A stretch of DNA of 64,000 nt, taken from the NCBI GenBank assembly GCA_004335835.1, contig RWJK01001509.1, positions 77,953 through 141,952 on the forward strand, in the 5' to 3' direction. Below, piece by piece: positions 43,532 to 55,118 of this stretch; positions within the stretch are counted from its first letter, which is position 1; every line of letters begins with the position of its first letter. This DNA is from Scenedesmus sp. ARA3. Its lineage: Eukaryota > Chlorophyta > Chlorophyceae > Sphaeropleales > Scenedesmaceae. The translations under genes were made by a program, and so were the position numbers. The notes under the pieces are model-generated. The model ran no database searches, was not told the origin of the DNA, and worked only from the letters and a program-made list of their open reading frames with translations.

Positions 43532-46500
43532 TCACTCGCCAGTGATCCAGCGCTTGAGCCACCCTCCGCGCTTGCTCGCCCTGCCACCCCTCGAGCCAGC
43601 GGCCTGCTGCTGCTGCTGCTGCTGCTGCTGCAGCGCCTCAGCGCCTGACCTGGCCGCATCTGCAATGCCCTGCGCCTCTGCCATGATCTGCTGCACAGGC
43701 TCCGCGCCAGGGCCCTGCAGCAGCGCATTGCGCGCATCCACTGCCTCCGCAGCCTCTTGCACCTCTGCTGCTGCCGCACCGCCAGCATAGCGCACACTAG
43801 CTGCTGCTGCCGCTGCTGCTGCTGCCAGCGCTCCTGCCAGCCTCTCATCGTCCACACTCATTGTGGCGGCCGGCTCGTCCAGCCCCTCTGCCTGAGCTGC
43901 CAGGCCTGCTGCCTGCGCCTGCTCAGCTGGAGCCAGCAGCACCTCATGCGATCTGAAACCCTCCGCCTCATGCTTGGCGCCAGCTGGCGTCTGAACATCT
44001 GCAGTGCCGCCACCCCCAGCAGCAGCAGCAGCCGCAGCAGCAGTGCCAGGTGGCTCTGCCAGGTCAGCTGGGACCAGCAGCCCCTCATCAGGCTGCAGTG
44101 CCTCACCACTGTCCACAAACCCAGCCGGTGACTCAGCACCCCGCATTGCCGCTACCTCGGGTGCATCTGGCAGCGAGAGCGGGTCCTCGCCACGCATGCT
44201 GACAGACATGCCCTGGTCAGCAGTACTCTTCACGCGCGGCTTGCTGCTGCTGCCGCTGCTGTTGCCTGCTGCTGCTGCTGTAGCCCCAGGCCGAACAAGC
44301 AGGCCTTTGTCAGGGCCTAGTGCTGTCTCACTGTCCACAAAGCCCTGCCCGCCCTGCGCACCCCGCATCGCTGCCACTTCGGGTGCATCTGGCAGTGAGA
44401 GCGGGTCCTCGCCACGCATGCTGACTGACATGCCCTGGTCTGTGGTGACCTTCACACGGCGGCCTGCTGCTGCCGGCTGCTGCTGCTCTGCTGCTGCTGT
44501 TGAGCCTGGCTGCTTCGTTGGCTGGTCACCTGTGGATGATGCGGTGGTGGTGGCAGAGGTGGGGCAGGACAGCAGCAGCAGCAGCGGCGCCGGCGCAGCA
44601 GCAGCAGCAGCAGCAGCAGCAGCTCAATATTTGCTGATGCCACTCTGTTGACAAAATGTCAGCGCGGGTGCGCTGCACCTGGCAAGCCACTGCCAGGCTC
44701 GCAGCATCACACCTTTGAAATGGCGTGCAATGAAGGAACCACATTGTGTCCACCAGTCTGCACTGCACAGCCGTCTATTCAACAACAGCAGCAGACATCC
44801 ACACACCAGCTTGCTCACCCTCCTCACCCGTCGTCCAGCGGCTGCAGCCCGCCACCAGCGCCATCTCACCCTCATATAGCCCCCCAACCCTTGCCCACAC
44901 TCACCCTCATCCTCTGCTGCCGCGCCACCAAGCCGGTCCATCGCCTGCAGCTCGCCACCTGCCGGCACCTCAGTCACAGCCCTGCCAGCATGATTCAGCG
45001 GCACATCAACATCAATGCTGGCGGCTGAGGGCCCCGCAGAAACCAGCTTGGTGCTGCCGGCTGGCGGCGGTTTGCACACAACATACGGCGGCTGTGGGGA
45101 GCCTGGCGGCTGCATCGGCTTGATGGTGAGCCCACCCATGGCACCCTGCTGCCCGCTGCCGCTGCTGCTGCTGCTGCTGCTGCCGCCGGCTGTAGTGCTT
45201 TGTGCAGCAGCAGCAGGAGTCGGTGGGCCTGGCGGCACCCAGTCGCCCTCATCATCTGCTGAGGTGTCAAACTTGCTGCTGCTGCCGTCCTCTGCAGCGC
45301 TGCTGGCGCCACTCTCGATGTAGTCCACGCTGGTCATCATGCCGCCTGCTGCTGGCCTGACTGCTTCAGCGCTGCTGGCCATGCCACCACCTGCAGGACA
45401 ACAGGTGCAGCCAGCAGCTTATGGGAAAAATGCAGCAGCAGTAGCCACGACTATCCAGCTGCAACAACAAACCTTGCATTGCAGCAATGCAGGCCCTGGC
45501 CTCTCTGCTGGCAGCCCTATTGAAACAAGCCACCATGCGGCCCCCTACAGCCACTACACAGCTGTGTCACAAGACTGAGCATGAGGAGGAGCAGACCGCC
45601 AGCTCATCCTTTCACCACCCGACTGCTGTGACCAGCCACCTCTAGCCTCCTGCTGCACAAATGTAGGCTGCCTAGCCCAGCTGGTAGCCACAACACCTGT
45701 CCACCCTGCCGCATGGCTGCAAGCTGAACCTACTTCTGCATGCATCCATGCACAACATTTGCTACCTGCCGGGGCCTGTGCTGCCCAGCTGCCGCACCCT
45801 CCGCCGTCACCTGCTGCCGTCTCATCATCGCCAGCTTCCATGAGCCCGCCAGCAACAGCAGCCCCCAGCGAGCCAGCATCAGCATACCCACCAGCCAACC
45901 CACCAGCTTCCCCATCACCACGACCAGCAGCAGCACCACCAGCTGCTGCTGCTGCTGCCCCAGCCAGTGCTGAAGTCCCATCAAGCCTGCTGCTGCCGCC
46001 CTCATCTTCAATAATCTCCATGCCCAGCAGCTCCAGCCCCTGCTGCCCCCACTTGTCTGCCAGCTGGCGCTGACTCAGCAGGCCCTGCTCAGCCAGCGCT
46101 GCATCAGTGACCAGGTCATCCGCCTTGGTTGAAGGCAGGCCTGCAGCCACTGCCAGGGCCTTGCGCTGGAAGAAGGCGGAGGACAGGGGGAGGACTGCGG
46201 CGATGTCGAGGCGGGCGGCCAGGTAGGGCTGCGTGGCGGGGCTGGGGTCCGCGGCATCAACCGCGACATCAGAGGCTGCAGGGGAAGGCGGTGTGGGGAG
46301 AAGAGAGCTTGAGGTGATGATGGGATGGGCGGGTGTTGGGCCAGGGCAGGTATGCGGGGAGGCACACTCATCACAGCAGGCAAGGTGCAGGCACAGCGGT
46401 CTTTGCAGGAAACACAGTGCTCGCTAAGCAACAACAAGGGCATGCAAAGTGTGAACCACTTTTGCAGGAGCGACGCACGCCTTTTGTAAAGTCAGAGTAG

Positions 46501-48815
46501 CAGAGCGACAACGTGCTTGCTCCATCTGCATGCCACACACTGCAGACCACCAAAGTGGTGCTGCAGCACATCACACCACTTCAGAAAGCATCACACCACA
46601 CTGCACCACACTGCACCTCATCACACGACGTCACACAACACGCAGCAGCCTCACCTGTAGGCATAGGCGGGTCCAGCGTAACAGTGAACCCGGTGACAAA
46701 GTCCTGCGCCCTCTCCACGAGCACGCTCATGTTGCCGCTGCCAGCACACAGGTCCTGGCCCCAGCCCACCAGCCCGCCATCAGGCCCCAGTTCGATGTAC
46801 TTGAAGGCAATGGGGCTATCGATGGGCAGGGGGACGCTGACACGCCACACATCGCCCTCCGACCACTGCAGGATGATGAGTAGCAGAAAGCAGAAGTGGA
46901 TACAAAGAGGTGATGGCAACAGCGGCAACAGCCTTTGAAGCGCAAGAGGTGAGCACCATGTGCCGCTGGCAGCTGAGAGGAGCCTTGGTTACTGCGCCAG
47001 CGCAGCGTAGCCTCTCAAAGGTGGCCAGTTTCTAGTGTCTGAGTCGGCTTCTGCTGGCGTTGAGGCAGGAGCTGCAGGCCATGAGCCAGCGAAACTGTGA
47101 CTGCTTTACGAGTGCACTGGCAATGCTGGCGACCGACTGCAGCCAGACCAGCACAGCACAGCTGCCACCTTATTGACTGCGATGTGGCACTGCTCAAACA
47201 CTACATGTGGTGCGAACTACGTTCTCAAGTGCGCATACCGTGGACGCCCTCAGACACTCCAGACCTTTGTATAGTCATCGGCCCGAGCCGCAGCAAGTGG
47301 CCACTAAATCATATCAACTTTTACGTCACTGTGCGCCAGAAATGAACGCCATGCCAGTTGAAGCCTTCGGGGCAGCAGTGTTGCACAACCAATGCCATGC
47401 CGCCACCAATGTCTGCACACCTGCGGCCGTGCATCAGCCTTCAAAAGTAGCTGCAAAAATTGCACATGCAGCATGCTCAATGCAACTTGCACGTGCTAGC
47501 GCCGGCAAGTGCCACGCACCTCCATCCTTGCAGCGTGCGCCGGGTCCCAGGCGCCCAGACCTGGCGCCTCTCCTGTGATGGCGAAGCTGTTGCCAAAGGC
47601 GCAGTGCTTGCCCAGCTCAAACACCACCGGCACGCCGCCGTGCGCCAGACCAGCTGCAGCACAGCAGACAGGGGTTGTCAGGCAGCACTTTACAGTGACG
47701 CATCCAGCAACATGGTAGATGTGCCAAGCAAACAATGCAGTGCAGCCACATAGCAGGCCAGTCTGTGCGCAAGCAGCATGGCCAGTCCCCCAAAGCACCT
47801 TCATTGCCGTTGTTGGCGTTTCATTGTGCCATATGGCACTCAAGCCTTATGAGAAAGGTCATCATCAGATGCTTTGCAAGGGGATTTGCAGTGCCCGCCA
47901 AAGCAACTGATTGCAAGGAGCCTGCTACTGGCCAGGCCAGTGCTGAGAGCTCGTGCATCAGCAGCGAGCAGCGAAAGTGTTCACACTGTTGTTCAACCAC
48001 CCGCAACTACGCCACACCTACACCACGCTCCGGTACAAACAACACATATGCACCCAACATGCGCCACGCCAAGACTGCTGTGCTCCGCACCCAGCACCCC
48101 CTGGGTCTCACCTGCTGCATCGCACACCTCACAAGCCGGCTCACGCTGCTGCTCCATGGCGTCTGTTGTTGCCGTCTCTGATGCCTCCTGCTGCTGCTGC
48201 TGCTGCTGCTGTGGCTCCTCAGCTGGCTCACTTCCTGCCTCCTTGTCACCTGAGCCACAGCAGCCACGGCAGCAGCAGCAACAGCTTGCTGAGCAACACT
48301 GGCTTTTGTTTACACAGCTGAAAGCATGGCATGCCTGTAGCAGGCCTGCCGTGTAGCGCATAGGAGGCAAAGCTCTAACACACTAGAAAAGCAATACACT
48401 GCCAAGATAACGTAAACTGTTTGCCAAGCAGCACCTTTCTGCCCAGGCACTGCATAGCTGTAGTGGCTGTACTGCAACAGCAGCGTCATCCATGGTTCAT
48501 GTTGATCCTTGGCAGCAAGCTGCCTACTGGCCGCCTGTCGTGCTGTCGTGCATGCAGCACTGAGAAGCCGTTCATCAGCATACCTCCTTTGAACCTGGCC
48601 ACCACAGGCTGCATGCGCTTAACAGCAAGACGGGCTACTGTCAGGCCTGATGCCAGGCTGCTGCCGCAGCAACAGCGCGGCAGAGGCTTGCTGGGCGCTT
48701 TGCCGCGGTAAGAGGCGCTGGGAGACCGTACTTTGCTGCTGTGGCTGGCGAGGGGGTGCACGGGTGCAGCACGGCAGCAGCTACCCGGAGTAGCTGCCTG
48801 CCTCGTGTGCAGCAT
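43532..48815 (-). CDS. CBM20 starch-binding protein with tandem repeats, plastid-targeted (inferred)
   Basis: Seven exons fit in phase (48815-48584, 48249-48112, 47653-47520, 46865-46655, 46275-45766, 45390-44905, 44529-43532), giving 902 residues. The N-terminus is Ser/Ala/Arg-rich and looks like a chloroplast transit peptide. A CBM20 domain spans exons 3-4: VVFELGKHCAFGNSFAITGE, LGAWDP (binding-site Trp), then VWRVSVPLPIDSPIAFKYIE and GLVGWGQD (second Trp position). The rest is Ala/Gly/Ser-rich and probably disordered, with two near-identical repeats of about 54 residues starting T-x-DQGMSVSMRGEDPLSL, and a weaker third (GFRSHEVLLAPAEQ). It ends in a cationic RASKRGGWLKRWITGE. No amylase, phosphatase or kinase domain is present. 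A starch-granule or pyrenoid starch-sheath role is inference. The reading frame upstream of 48815 lacks an ATG. Confidence 0.8.
44063..44446 (-). repeat. Two ~54-residue coding repeats in CBM20 protein (222-bp period)
   Basis: Copies at about 44446-44285 and 44224-44063 encode the same block DQGMSVSMRGEDPLSLPDAP plus EVAAMRGA...GFVDS...AL.PD.GLLV. The DNA is nearly identical in the first half, so the duplication is recent or homogenised. Confidence 0.9.
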
Positions 48816-49248
48816 GCTAGTACGACAGCCGCTGCCGGTGTAGCACAAGATAGATAAGAAGTTCAACCAAATGGATCAAGAGCTATTTGCGCTTGTTGAG
48901 CGAGCGATACTCGACAGACACCGAAACGCTCGTGATCTGCTTTCGGCAAACAGGACAGTACTAGCGCTTTAGAATGACATGCTTTGCGACAGGTCGACTG
49001 TGCTAAGTCTCTCTGAACATCGAGGGCGAACTGCTGTCTCGATGCGGTAGGGAGTCTTGGTCTTGGTATTTCCGGGATCGCTTGGTGATTGCAAACCTCG
49101 GGGAATCCCGAGGCGCCTTGTCGGACTGCTGCCCGAGTAGATACTTCCAACGCTGTAGCATTGCATCAATTTTAGCAGCCACGTCCATTCCGAAACCACC
49201 TTGCGGTGGATCCAAATGTACTGCATTGTGCATGTCGCTGATGCAGCC
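48816..49248. other. Intergenic: CBM20-gene promoter and AAA-gene 3' flank
   Basis: About 0.43 kb between two minus-strand genes; should contain the promoter of the starch-binding gene and the end of the AAA ATPase transcript. Nothing else seen. Confidence 0.5.
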
Positions 49249-52160
49249 TCATCTGCTGTACTGCCTGCCCCATGCTTCGTACTTGGCCAGCTCTGCAGCC
49301 GTCAGAGCCGGCCGTGTCGAGGCCTGCGCAGCCAGGAAGTGCCTGTTAGCTACGTTCTGCGCCCCTGTGAGATCTTCCCGCAGCGCTGACATAGCCGCCT
49401 CCCTGCAGCACACACAGCGCAAACCACCCCAGCAGCATGTCAGGCACAGCAGCACCACACCTGCGTCACTCTACTCCAGAAGCTGGGTCTGATCTACTCA
49501 ATTCAGCAGCCCAGCAGGTCGTCTTGTGACCAAGCAATGTTGCTTTGCTGTCCAAACTGCTCCCCAGCCACACTATCCACGTGTCAGCACCCCATCGCCC
49601 CAGCTGCACACCAGCTGCTCCACCCCACCTGCACAGCCCTGCCAGCTCAGCGCCCGTGAAGCCGTGGCTGGCGGCTGCCAGGCCCGCCAGGTCCACGTCA
49701 GCAGCCAGCGGCATGGCACTGCAGGGCATGAGACACACCACCAGTTTACAAGGCGCATTTGTGCACACTGCGCCATTCAACAAGGCATGCAGCGGCCGCT
49801 GCAGAGCTCAATACACGTGCGCGGCATAGGCGGATACGCAACAGCAGCCGGAGTTTTGTATGCGTTGAAAGCGCAGGCTGCATGGAGTGCGCACCCGGTG
49901 TGCAGCCTCAGTATGGCCTCCCTGCCTGCTGCATCAGGCGGCGGCACGTACAGCAGCACGTCCAGTCGCCCGGGGCGAAGCAGCGCGGGGTCCAGCCCAG
50001 CGGGACGGTTGGTGGCCGCCAGCAGCAGCACACCTGCAAGCACAGCATAAGGAGCAAACAGAACAACAGTGCAGGGCAGCCGAATGGGCAGGAATGACTT
50101 GCGGGCTGCTGGCTGCTGGAGGGTACAAAGCCAAAACACATGCACAAACGATGGAAGCACAGCTCTATCTGCAGCAACCCCTGCTGCCGCGCTCACCCTG
50201 CGAGTCCTGCAGGCCGTCCACCTCCGTGAGCAGCGTTGACAGCAGCCTCAGCCCGGCATCAGGCCCGCCAGCACTGCCCTCATCGCTGCCACCCTCCTGC
50301 CTGCACAGGCATGCAGCGCAACAAGACGCAGCAACACAGGCAGCAAGACATTTTGTGATTGTTTCATCACCACCAGCAGCACGGCAGGGAGCAGGTAGTG
50401 TACAGTAGACCATGCTTTGGCCGCTGCAAGTACTGCCAATTCATCAGATCATGCCATCCATGGTTCCAAAACCACACAAGCTGCTGCTGCTGCTGCCTCA
50501 CCGTCGTGGCGCTAGTGTGTCGGATTCATGAAGGAGGATGCTGCTGTGCTCCTCTCCGCCATCACAAACAACCAGACAGAAAAAGAATCTTCCATGAAAC
50601 GCCTCGTCACCCCACCTGCGTGGCGCGAGTGCGTCGGCCTCGTCCAGGAAGATGATGGCGGGCCGCGCCAGGCGGGCACGCCTGAACGCATCCCGCAGCG
50701 CTGCCTCGCCCTCACCCACGTACATGCCGTACAGCTGCATGGCGGGGCAGGGGGNNNNNNNNNNNNNNNNNNNNNNNNNNNNNNNNNNNNNNNNNNNNGT
50801 GCAACAGAAGAGGATGTGTGTATCAACAGCAACAGCGGAAGCAGAAGCGAAGGCAAGCAGTGGCTGCTTTTGCTGGTGGGCGACGCATATGGACACCTGG
50901 ACGGATGATGAGATAAGCGCTGCTGTCCATCACACAGTGCCCATTGCACAGTACCCGCAACGCAACCTGTGCGCATGACAGCGGGATGAATGTGGCCTTG
51001 CTGCCTGTTGCTGCTGCGCGCGCCAGCATGGTCTTGCTGCAGCCCGGCGGCCCGTGCAGCAGCACGCCCCTGGGGGGCGACAGGCCCAGCCGCTTGAACA
51101 CGTCTGCGGGTGCAGGGCATGGCAGAAGCGGCCAAGAGAGGTAGTAGTTGCATTGCTTGTGCTCAAACACCTCATACACGAATGCCGCTGCAACCTCAAT
51201 CGCCTGTGCCGCAACCAGACGCACAAAGTCAGCAGTCAGATCACAGCCAACCAGATGGATCAACCGGCCACCAACTCCTCATCACCCAGCCATCCAGCCA
51301 GGCAGCCAGCCGCCGCACCTGCGTGCTGCAGCGGCCACTCCACCGCCTGCTGCAGCCGCTGCTTGACCTTCGTGTAGCCGCCCACCTGGGCCCAGCCCAC
51401 AGGGGCCACCTCCACGGCAGCACCACGCACAATGGAGGGGCCCACGCGGTGCATGGCGGCTGCAAAGTGCGCTGCTGTGACGAGCCCGTCACCAGCAGCA
51501 GCAGCAGCAGCGCCTGCTGCAGTGCCGGGTGCATTGGCTGCACCTGATCGCGGCACCAGCAGCAGCAGCAGCAGCATGATTGAAGCATGTTCCACTGTTG
51601 TGTTGTGATAAGCAGCGGCACAAGAGCCGCAGAGCGCTGCAATGTGCCGCCTGGCTTTTCATTTGAAAGGATCAAAGTGCTGAACACAACGCGCTGCATG
51701 CCCGACAGTTCCACGCTGCGTACAACAGCCTGCTGTCACTACCGCTGCCTACAAAAACACTACTCACCGCCCGCCATGAGTGCTGCTGCTGCTTCCGAGA
51801 AGCCCGCCATTGCCGCCTCCCTGGCCAGGGCTGCCAGGTCAGCCCCTGAGTAGCCGGCACAGGCAGCAGCCAGCGCCGGCAGGTCCACATCAGGCGCAAG
51901 GCACAGCCCGCTGCAGTGCAGCCTGCACTTGCAGGAAACAGATGTGTGTTGTGTGTGTGAGTGAAAGCAGGGGCAGGCAGCAAGACAAGGGGGTGACAAG
52001 ATCGGCGACACTGTGTATGCAGCAGGGATGATGCAGCTGGCGCGTCTGGCAGTAGCGGCTCAGTAAATGCACAGCCAGCTCTGCAGCTTCGTGTCAGTTG
52101 CAATGCGGCAGCACAGGCACATCTGTTGCAAGACAGCTCTGAGCCTCATCCAGCATGCAT

Positions 52161-52192
<32 letters not shown>

Positions 52193-53223
52193 TAACCACC
52201 CGCACCTGAGTATCTGTGCGCGCGCCGCTGCGTCAGGCACACTGATGGCCACCTCCCTGTCTAGCCTCCCAGGCCGCCGCAGCGCAGGGTCAAGCGCATT
52301 GGGCCGGTTGGTGGCAGCAACCACAACCACGCGCCCAGCAGCAGCACCCCCACCACCTGCTGCACTACCTGCTGCTGCTGCAGTTTCGAGCGCTGCTGCG
52401 CCATCTAACAATGTCAGCAGCTGCGCCACTACGCGTGCCTCATGCTGGCCCCCGCCGCCCCTTCTAGGGCACAACGCATCAACCTCATCCAGGAACACGA
52501 CGACCAAGCGGCCCGCTGCCGCGTCTGCTGCTGCTGCCTCGAAGACCTCGCGCAGGCGGCGCTCCGATTCGCCCAGGTAGGCGCCAAACACGGAGCCTGG
52601 CGTGACGCTGTGCAGCACCGCATTGAACTCCTCTGTGCAGGGGCGGTGGCAGGGTGATGAGCAGCGCACACAGGCAGTGGCAGCAAATGTCAGTGCATGG
52701 AGTGGCGATGCCTGGGCGCAGTAGTGCCAGCGTGTGGTCAGGCTGCAGGTAACGGTAAATGACCTGCAACGTGAACAGTGACACTTGAGCCAAGCATGGC
52801 AATGCACCCCAGGCGCAGGCTGCAATATGCAACAACAGCGTAGCCGTGACGAGTGCTGGCTGAGCTGTTGCGCAGATCCCTCATCAGCATACAAGCTCAG
52901 TGTCGCAACCAGCCACTGCCTCAAAGTGCATTGCACAGCACACCCTGGCCAGTCCATGCTGCAGCTGTCAGCACACCGCAGCACCAATCCCTCCACACTG
53001 GCTCCTATGCTGCAAGGTTGCCGTGCCACACCCGCCCGCACACCTGCCACCGCCTTGACCAGCAGCGTCTTGCCGCAGCCGGGCGGGCCGTGCAGCAGCA
53101 GCCCACGCGGCCAAACCACGCCCAGCTCTGCTGCTGCTGCCGCGTGCTGCAGCGGCCACCCCACCAGCTCACGCAGCAGCTCTAGAGGGGCCTCCAGCCC
53201 AGCCACCAATGCACTGCTGCTGC

Positions 53224-53254
<31 letters not shown>

Positions 53255-54944
53255 ATTGCTGGGTTGTTGTGCGCCATTGGCGTGGCTGCTTTCTGAAGCG
53301 TGTGTGCTGCTTGCTGCTGCTGTGACTGCGGCTCCTGCTGCATTGCTGTTGTGAGTATCATCGTGTTTGCTGCTGCTGCTGCCTCCTGTGTCCTGCCCCA
53401 GCTGCAGCTGCGCGAGCTGCTGCTCTATGCTGTCTGCCATTGCTGCTCCTGCAGCATCCACTGTTTGGTATTCCTGTCGCAAATCCTGTCACCACACAGC
53501 AGCAACCTGTACCCCAGCTGTTGCTGCTGTGCTTGTTGTTACCAACACCTGACACAGAGCAACCTGATCTAGTGCCGCCCTAAATCCTGCTTCTGATGTC
53601 TGCTGCTGATGCTGTTGCTTCTGCTGCTGCTCACTCGTCTCCCAAAGCATCCAGCAAGCCAAACATTCCCCCACCACCTGATGCTGCTGTCTCTTCCTCC
53701 TCACTGCTGCCCGGGCTGTCCTTGGAAGGCTTCCTGCTGCTCCGCTTGCTTGCAGCCTGCTTGCTGCTGCTGCTGCTGCCGCCGCTGCCGCTTGCTTTGG
53801 CCCTGCTGCTGTTGGTGTTCCCTTTTTCAGTTGTCAAACTGCTTTTGGTCTTGCTGCTGCTCTTGCTGCTGCTCTTGCTGCTGCGTCCTGCAGCCTGTGG
53901 GGTGACTAAGTCTGCCGCAGCACTTGCTGCTGCTGCTGCTGCTGCTGCTTCACTGCTGCTGCTGACTAGTGTCACTGCTGTTGAGGGCACCACTCTATAC
54001 ACTGCAGCCGCAGGCCCCTGCGGTGACACCTGCAGCACCTGGCAGGACACAGACGCCTGCACAGCACGCACCAGCACAGCACAACACATTCGTGAAAAGT
54101 TCTATGAGTTATGAAGTTGTGACAAAACAGCGTGAGCTTTATTAGGCTGTTTACCTTGTGACTGCGCTGTTCCTCAAACGCTTGGACAAACTGGGTGGAG
54201 GGTGCCGAGGGTGGCCTGCTGGGCTAGCTGCTGGCAGGCTGCTGCAGGGCATGTAGGGCATGTGAGCAGCAGCTCCATTGTATGCCAGTAAGCAGCCACG
54301 GCTGTAGCTGCAATCAATGTGTAATCTGGCACGGCAGCTGTTACTGTGCTTGCGGTGGATGGAAGCTGCTGCCACTCACCGACAGATGCACTGTGCAGCG
54401 CTGCTGCAGCAGTCGCTGCTGCAGGTGCGCTGACGCTACAGGCGAGCCCAGCAGCTGCTCAGGCACAAGCACCTGCAGACACGTCAGCCAGCGGCAGCAC
54501 CACTTACTGGCTCAAGTGCTTCGCGTTGACATCCCAGTAGCAAGCTGACGATGGTGCACAGAGGCAGCAGTGAGGCTAGCTGCTGTATCTGCTGAAGCTC
54601 TGCCGCTACACGACGGCACTCTGAGACACAATATCAACCATGGCAGCGATGGAGAGCTGCACAAGCCGCTGTTGGGCTGCTAGTATGTTGAGGGCCTGCC
54701 CACCTTGATTGCAGTTGCTGTTACAACCTTGCTGGTGACTGGCTTGACTGACAGCAGCAGCTGGCTGCCGCGGCTGCAGGGCAGTGGCGCTGTGTGCAGG
54801 CCACACTGCACTGATGGGTCAACAGCTGCTGTTGACGCTGCAGCTGCAACTGTTGCTGTGCAAAGAAACCGATGTTTCACACCTGCAGTAAGCGAAGGTT
54901 AACACTTTGCAGCATGTCGATGCTCAGGTTGCTGCCTCCCTCTG

Positions 54945-54988
<44 letters not shown>

Positions 54989-55118
54989 TGCACTGCAGCT
55001 CACCGTCAAACTCACACTCTGCTATCACTGGCTGTCCGTAAGTTGTTCCGTTTGCTGTAATGTAGCTCAGCGGCAAGCGTAGGCGCCCAGTGCCAAGCTC
55101 GTCCACAGTGCTCAGCAT
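49249..55118 (-). CDS. Tandem AAA ATPase of the AFG2 / SPATA5L1 type
   Basis: Type II AAA+ ATPase, probably acting in ribosome maturation like AFG2 proteins. D1: [55 protein letters not shown]2: [64 protein letters not shown] in D2 and an ending resembling SPATA5L1 ([15 protein letters not shown]) favour AFG2 over CDC48. The core starts near 53440. I extend it to the ATG at 55118 through exons 55118-55004, 54849-54704, 54472-54380 and 54038-53635. They fit in phase and encode an N-domain-like [20 protein letters not shown] followed by Ser/Lys-rich sequence. The in-frame TGA after LLDALGDE overlaps a GTGAGC donor. If that link is wrong, 53635-55118 is a separate small gene. A 44-N gap lies in a D2 intron. 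Confidence 0.78.
50755..50798. other. Assembly gap (44 N)
   Basis: Run of N inside the intron between the D2 Walker A exon and the Walker B exon of the AAA ATPase. Flanking exons read normally, so little or no coding sequence is likely missing. Confidence 0.95.
54948..54987. repeat. (CTG)n microsatellite in first intron of AAA gene
   Basis: About 13 CTG units, just downstream (minus sense) of the donor after 55004; CAG on the transcribed strand. Confidence 0.85.

Noticed and set aside
43532..43580. Rubisco-binding motif at the CBM20 protein C-terminus
   Set aside because: GGWLKRWITGE has Trp with basic neighbours but lacks [DN]W[RK]; it does not fit the known consensus.
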